Positions 5,482 to 5,905 of a stretch of 5,905 nt of DNA are shown in pieces. The DNA is taken from the NCBI GenBank assembly GCA_945869715.1, contig CAMBPP010000090.1:1-5905 (forward strand). Direction: 5' to 3'. Every line of letters starts with the position of its first letter. Position 1 is the first letter of the stretch. The notes under the pieces are model-generated. The model had not been told where the DNA came from and ran no database searches. It saw nothing but the letters and a program-made list of their open reading frames with translations. The DNA is from Bifidobacterium breve. Lineage in GTDB: Bacteria > Actinomycetota > Acidimicrobiia > Acidimicrobiales > Ilumatobacteraceae. Position numbers and translations under genes: made by a program.

Positions 5482-5905
5482 ATGACCGACGATTGGAAAC
5501 GACGCGACGACACGGGAAATCGTGACGCAGAGGGATACGGCACCGACTTTGGTGACGACTTTGGCACTGTTCAATTTGGCGATGATGAAGTAGAGCCAGT
5601 TTTGTCATTTGGTGACGACACTGGGCCACTTCCTCATTGGACCGAGCCACCCACTGGCGAATTGCCCAAGTTTTTGCAATCAGAACCAGCAGACGACACC
5701 GATGTCTGGTCAACTTTTTCGCAGCCTGCAGTGCAACCAAACGCTTCGCCCGAGCCGGCGTATCGCGATGAGCCAACACGCGAAGCGCGCTATTTTGAAA
5801 ATGATGCAACCCCTATTCCTGGCGCGCGTCGTGAACCACGCCTAGTCATCGGCAGCGACCCCACCGATGAACGTGCGCGTCGACCCGAAATGCATCAGCC
5901 AACGG
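5482..5905 (+). CDS. cdsA: Probable phosphatidate cytidylyltransferase, disordered N-terminal extension, partial
   Basis: The frame is open from ATG 5482 to the window end: 141 codons, no stop. The visible part is hydrophilic, rich in Asp, Glu, Pro and Thr, and has no membrane segment. It contains FGDD three times (23-26, 32-35, 43-46), then GPLPHWTEPPTGELPKFL (48-65), and later an Arg-rich stretch with LVIGSDPTDERARR. None of this is catalytic. The name rests on gene order (cdsA follows frr in most actinobacteria) and my recollection that acidimicrobial CdsA proteins carry long acidic N-termini with a similar LPHW-type motif. CdsA makes CDP-diacylglycerol from phosphatidate and CTP in the membrane; that domain would lie beyond the window. 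An in-frame ATG at 5446 is possible but poorly placed for a ribosome binding site. Confidence 0.6.
   Translation, partial: MTDDWKRRDDTGNRDAEGYGTDFGDDFGTVQFGDDEVEPVLSFGDDTGPLPHWTEPPTGELPKFLQSEPADDTDVWSTFSQPAVQPNASPEPAYRDEPTREARYFENDATPIPGARREPRLVIGSDPTDERARRPEMHQPT

Noticed and set aside
5402..5809. Minus-strand ORF opposite the frr end and the cdsA start
   Set aside because: Composition rich in Arg, His and Gln fits a shadow frame; no ribosome binding site or family features, and the plus-strand frame has a start, a ribosome binding site and coherent motifs.

Overview
The window is a chromosomal housekeeping segment from an actinobacterium. The order dprA end - xerC - whiG-type sigma factor - M23/LytM-like protein - rpsB - tsf - pyrH - frr - cdsA start is the conserved order I know from Streptomyces and other actinobacteria. 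Base composition is moderate, not high-GC. The acidic N-terminal extension on the last gene recalls Acidimicrobiia (aquatic Ilumatobacter-like lineages). The phylum is well supported; the class is an inference.

Layout, all on the + strand: 1-108 is the C-terminal end of DprA. 131-1054 is the tyrosine recombinase XerC, overlapping by ATGA with a FliA/WhiG-family sigma factor (1051-1803). 1822-2472 is a secreted-looking LytM-fold protein that has lost the usual zinc ligands. A strong hairpin with a cUUCGg-capped inner helix (2432-2483) covers the end of that gene and part of the ribosome binding site of rpsB (2494-3321). tsf (3329-4117), pyrH (4124-4882) and frr (from 4879) follow with gaps of 7 and 6 bases and then a 4-base overlap, as in a translationally coupled operon. 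After frr, two small hairpins precede an ORF at 5482 that runs off the window and is probably the disordered N-terminus of CdsA.

Functionally, the first part concerns DNA uptake/recombination and chromosome dimer resolution, then transcription control and envelope. The second part is a translation block (ribosomal protein S2, EF-Ts, ribosome recycling factor) with UMP kinase embedded, leading into phospholipid synthesis.

The most notable point is in frr. The essential ribosome recycling factor is interrupted by an in-frame TAA at codon 161, yet the same frame continues with a perfectly recognisable RRF C-terminus to a second TAA. That would give exactly 185 residues, the standard RRF length. 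This is either a single-base error, a real nonsense mutation, or readthrough. No dedicated defence, mobile or CRISPR system is visible.
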